The notes below the pieces were generated by a model, which worked only from the letters and a program-made list of their open reading frames with translations, was not told where the DNA came from and did no database searches. A program made the translations under genes and the position numbers. A stretch of 9,216 nucleotides of DNA, taken from the NCBI GenBank assembly GCA_964373855.1, contig CAYJWL010000032.1, positions 1 through 9,216 of the forward strand, given 5' to 3'. This document shows, one piece after another, positions 6,588 to 9,216 of the stretch. This DNA is from CAYJWL01 sp964373855 (GTDB lineage Bacteria > Patescibacteriota > Andersenbacteria > UBA10190). Numbering within the stretch: position 1 is the first letter of the stretch; every line of letters begins with the position of its first letter.

Positions 6588-6607
6588 ACACCGGGTGTTT
6601 GATTTTT
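6579..6607. repeat. REP-like palindrome, copy C
   Basis: This is the longest copy, with perfect 14-bp arms around a central G (6593) and the core at 6585-6601. It lies in the divergent gap between the RAYT and thyX starts. It has the A/T-tracts of a terminator, but no gene ends here, so a terminator role is unlikely and a REP or operator role fits better. The rest of the 101-bp gap shows no convincing thyX promoter or ribosome binding site. Confidence 0.88.
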
Positions 6608-6654
6608 TGGCCGGTCAGCTTTACGCCTGTCCCCTCTTGTGACAAGCTGGAAAC

Positions 6655-8349
6655 ATGAAGCGGGAAGGTTTAGAAAAATTCGCGCCGCCGTTCGCACCCG
6701 ACCGGTTTTCCCGGGCAGAATCCCAGCGCCTCGCGCCTTTCTTCACCAATCTCGACCAGTCTGTGTATGCACCTCTCATTTTCTCTCCGGAAGTCATCGG
6801 GGCACTATGCTCCCGCACCAGCCGGGCCGCCGAGGATTTGCGCAAAATTTTCCTCAACGAGTACATCAATCCTTTTCTGGAGGACTCGAAGAACGAAGAC
6901 GCCCGGCAATATGGCCGCGACCTGCAGGCATTTATAGATTTTCTGCACGCCCATCCAATTGAAAAAATTTTCTCCAATCCGCGCGCCCGCTCTTTCTATT
7001 CCAAATGGCTGGCGCAATACGGCGACGATTCCATCGCCCAGATGGCCGGCATGCACATCGTGTTCTCCAGCCTTTCCCAAATTGCAATCAAGCATCTTGA
7101 AGACCAGCGCATTGGCCTCGCTCCCATAGAAAAATCGACCCGCTATGTTGACTACTCTAAAAAAATCAACGGCGGCTATATGTATTACACCGATCCGATG
7201 CTCCGAAAGATGACGCTCGAGCCTGAATATCGATCGGCAATGGACAATCTATTTGCCACATATATTAATGCAAAGCCGCACTTGCAACAGTGGCTGCAGG
7301 AAAAATTTCCGGAGGAAAGCACGAACGTTGTTGAGAAAAAATCCTTTGATACATTGCGAGGTCTTTTACCAACCTCAACTCTTTCTCAAGTAGCATTTTT
7401 CGGGAACGGGCAATCATTTGAATATCTCATCAGCCGGTGCGGCCGGCATCCCCTCGGTGAAATACAATGGGCCGGTGAGCGCGTGTACGAGGAGCTCTTC
7501 AAGATCACGCCCTCCTTCCTCCGGCGCGTTAAGGATACTGAGAATCAGGAGATGATTGCCGCGTACCAGGAATACCTTGCCGGCAAAGGCAAGCGCGTGG
7601 CACCGTTTGTTGAAGATCATCTGGAGCATAAATCATTGCCGGATCATAACGTGGCTGTAATTCTGGCAGAATACGATCCTGCGGGAGAGGACAAAGTAAT
7701 TGCCGGCATACTCTATGCCGCCCCCAATAATCATCTGTCATGGCAGGCGACTGCATCGGCTGTCGAAAAAATGACAAGGGCGGAAAAGAAAAAGGTGATT
7801 TCGGCGTATTTGGAAGGCCGCAGCCAGCGCTGGCAAAAGGTGGGCCGGGCTTTTGAAAACACCTATGTGCGCTTCGATATCATTATGAACATCGGCGCCT
7901 GGCGGGACCTCCACCGCCACCGCATGCTTACCCAACAGCGTCAAAACTTTACCTGCGAGCATGGATATGATGTGCCATTTGAGCTCATAGAATCAGGACT
8001 CGAACATAAGTTCCGCGCCGCCATTGATCAGGTCGAAGAGGTGTATAACAAGATTGCAAAAAAAGATCTGTATCTCGCCCAGTATGCTGTTACCATGGCT
8101 CACCGGGTCCGGTTTCAGCAATGGAAAAATTTGCGTGAGTGCTTCTGGGAAATCGAGCTGCGCACCATTCCGGAAGGCCATCCCGATTACCGCCGCATCG
8201 AGCAGGAGAAATTTCGCTTACTTGAAAAAGTATATCCGCTGCTGACCGAGCACATGCATGTAAATATGGGAGAATATGACTTTGCCCGCCGCGGGCAGGA
8301 AGAAAAAATTCAGGCGAAGTTACGAGAGCTTGAAAAATTGAAAGTATGA
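6655..8349 (+). CDS. thyX: Tandem two-domain ThyX, flavin-dependent thymidylate synthase family
   Basis: ThyX makes dTMP from dUMP, with methylene-tetrahydrofolate as carbon donor and FAD/NAD(P)H as reductant. Ordinary ThyX is about 220-250 residues and works as a homotetramer; this protein has 564 residues and two ThyX-like halves. Half 1 has YGDDSIAQMAG (122-132), IEKSTRYVDY (158-167, like the family's NExSxRY), and the C-terminal pattern LRGLLPTSTLSQ (234-245) with GNGQSFEYLISRC (250-262) and EI (269-270). Half 2 has DLHRHRMLTQQ (418-428, with the RHR of the family motif) and AHRVRFQQWKNLRECFWEIE (482-501) followed by LRT and GHPDYRRIEQ (508-517). The RHRxxSxNExSxR signature is thus divided: half 1 keeps E-S-R, half 2 keeps R-H-R. 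Catalytic activity is likely but unproven. The stop overlaps the glyA start (ATGA), indicating an operon. No clear Shine-Dalgarno precedes ATG 6655. Confidence 0.88.
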   Translation: MKREGLEKFAPPFAPDRFSRAESQRLAPFFTNLDQSVYAPLIFSPEVIGALCSRTSRAAEDLRKIFLNEYINPFLEDSKNEDARQYGRDLQAFIDFLHAHPIEKIFSNPRARSFYSKWLAQYGDDSIAQMAGMHIVFSSLSQIAIKHLEDQRIGLAPIEKSTRYVDYSKKINGGYMYYTDPMLRKMTLEPEYRSAMDNLFATYINAKPHLQQWLQEKFPEESTNVVEKKSFDTLRGLLPTSTLSQVAFFGNGQSFEYLISRCGRHPLGEIQWAGERVYEELFKITPSFLRRVKDTENQEMIAAYQEYLAGKGKRVAPFVEDHLEHKSLPDHNVAVILAEYDPAGEDKVIAGILYAAPNNHLSWQATASAVEKMTRAEKKKVISAYLEGRSQRWQKVGRAFENTYVRFDIIMNIGAWRDLHRHRMLTQQRQNFTCEHGYDVPFELIESGLEHKFRAAIDQVEEVYNKIAKKDLYLAQYAVTMAHRVRFQQWKNLRECFWEIELRTIPEGHPDYRRIEQEKFRLLEKVYPLLTEHMHVNMGEYDFARRGQEEKIQAKLRELEKLKV

Positions 8350-9216
8350 CAAGAACACGGGTTCGCCTAAGAAAAGAAAAAGTAATCGAACCGACAGCAC
8401 TGGCCAAGTCTGATCCAGGCGTTTTCCAAATTCTCCAGCACGAGCGGGAACGCCAGCAAAATAAGCTTTCCATGATTCCTTCAGAAAACTTTTTTTCTCC
8501 CGCCGTGCATGAAGCGGTAGGGTCTGAAGTAAGCCACAAATATTCCGAAGGGAACGTGGGCGGACGGTATTATGAAGGCAACCAATTCATTGACGAGCTG
8601 GAGACACTCACGGTTGAACGAGCTCGCAAGCTTTTCCAAGTACCAGCGGATTGGACGGCCAACGTACAGGCTCTCTCTGGCAGCAACGCTAATCTGGCCG
8701 TTTATCTTGCCTTGCTCCAGCCGCAAGACACTATACTGGCGATGTATCTGCCAGATGGAGGACATTTGAGCCATGGGTGGTCCTTCGAGCCAGATGCTAA
8801 AAAACGCCAAGCGGAAAAAGATTCTCTTGTGTATCTGGGAGGCAGCCGCAAAGTAAACATTACTTCCAAATTATTCCGCTCAATTCAATACAAAACTGAT
8901 CCGAAAACGCGCGTGTTTAATTACGATGATATTGAAAAAATAGCTTTGAAATATAAGCCCAAGCTAATCATCACAGGCGGTACCGCCTACCCGCGCGATA
9001 TCAACTACAAGCGCATGAGAAAGATTGCCGACAAAGTGGACGCTTACTACATGGCCGATATTGCCCACGAAGCTGGCCTGATTGCAGCTGGTGTGATTCC
9101 CTCACCAATCGGTATTGCTGATGTCGTCACTATGACAACTCATAAAACCCTTCGCTCGGGTCGAGGGGCAATTATTTTAGCGCACAAAGATCTCATTCAG
9201 AAAATAAATCGTGCTG
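8346..9216 (+). CDS. glyA: Serine hydroxymethyltransferase, 3' end beyond the window
   Basis: GlyA is a cytoplasmic PLP enzyme that converts serine and tetrahydrofolate into glycine and 5,10-methylene-tetrahydrofolate, the carbon donor used by ThyX. The frame gives 290 codons before the right edge, out of a usual 410-430. Motifs are MIPSENFFSP (43-52, the family's catalytic Glu in SEN), YSEGNVGGRYYEGN (66-79, like YPGRRYYGG), SGSNANLAVYLALL (111-124), DGGHLSHG (137-144), MADIAHEAGLIAAG (236-249) and DVVTMTTHKTLRSGRGA (259-275), in which Lys267 is the PLP lysine. The start is the ATG that overlaps the thyX stop by four bases. No Shine-Dalgarno stands out, so translational coupling is likely. 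The adjoining thyX makes a direct functional pair. Confidence 0.94.
   Translation, partial: MTRTRVRLRKEKVIEPTALAKSDPGVFQILQHERERQQNKLSMIPSENFFSPAVHEAVGSEVSHKYSEGNVGGRYYEGNQFIDELETLTVERARKLFQVPADWTANVQALSGSNANLAVYLALLQPQDTILAMYLPDGGHLSHGWSFEPDAKKRQAEKDSLVYLGGSRKVNITSKLFRSIQYKTDPKTRVFNYDDIEKIALKYKPKLIITGGTAYPRDINYKRMRKIADKVDAYYMADIAHEAGLIAAGVIPSPIGIADVVTMTTHKTLRSGRGAIILAHKDLIQKINRA

Larger units (their letters stand above)
5880..6607. mobile_element. Putative RAYT cassette bounded by palindromes B and C
   Basis: The transposase gene is bracketed by two copies of the same palindrome, 12 bp after its stop and 25 bp before its start, with matching central bases. RAYT genes are known to be flanked by REP palindromes that they recognise and that are copied around the genome. 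The cassette edges and any target duplication are not established; the boundaries given are simply those of the palindromes. Confidence 0.55.

Noticed and set aside
4523..6607. Three palindromes as a CRISPR array
   Set aside because: Spacing is 1.3 kb and 0.7 kb with genes in between, and one copy is inside a coding sequence.
6579..6607. Copy C as an ordinary intrinsic terminator
   Set aside because: Both adjacent genes start here and read away from it; nothing upstream needs ending in either direction.
8090..8810. Minus-strand open frames of 149 and 109 codons
   Set aside because: They are antisense to thyX and glyA, whose motifs are clear, and they have no own start signals.

Overview
The window looks like a piece of bacterial chromosome of moderate G+C, with short intergenic gaps and weak or absent Shine-Dalgarno signals. 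A double-length ThyX protein, a YfhO-type membrane protein and an orphan Cys-rich surface protein together suggest an uncultivated lineage, perhaps Patescibacteria (Candidate Phyla Radiation). That placement is inference from gene style; no rRNA or marker gene is present.

Left third (1-3600): a divergent pair. On the minus strand, the first 781 codons of a YfhO-like polytopic membrane protein (GT-C glycosyltransferase type) run off the left edge. On the plus strand, starting at 2506, is an unrecognised 364-residue protein with one N-terminal membrane segment and 18 cysteines, all after that segment. The 160-bp gap between them holds putative promoters in both directions and a nested inverted repeat.

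Middle (3600-6654): a ROK-family sugar kinase (plus) converges on folC (minus; folylpolyglutamate/dihydrofolate synthase). Upstream of folC on the same strand, overlapping its start by 11 bp, lies an intact REP-associated tyrosine transposase (RAYT, Y1/HUH family). Three copies of one 17-bp near-palindrome (core CAAACACC-C/G-GGTGTTTG) mark this region: copy A between the ROK gene and folC, copy B inside the first codons of folC, and copy C just upstream of the RAYT. Copies B and C bracket the RAYT. This looks like a small REP/RAYT system that has become entangled with the 5' end of folC.

Right third (6655-9216): a two-domain ThyX (flavin-dependent thymidylate synthase) gene overlaps glyA (serine hydroxymethyltransferase), which runs off the right edge. 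GlyA makes methylene-tetrahydrofolate, ThyX uses it to methylate dUMP, and FolC polyglutamylates the folate cofactor. folC, thyX and glyA therefore form a folate/thymidylate neighbourhood with the RAYT cassette sitting between its divergent arms.

Several genes have promoter-like hexamers placed so that transcription would begin at or within a few bases of the start codon, which suggests leaderless or near-leaderless mRNAs. No tRNA, rRNA, CRISPR array or insertion sequence other than the RAYT was seen.
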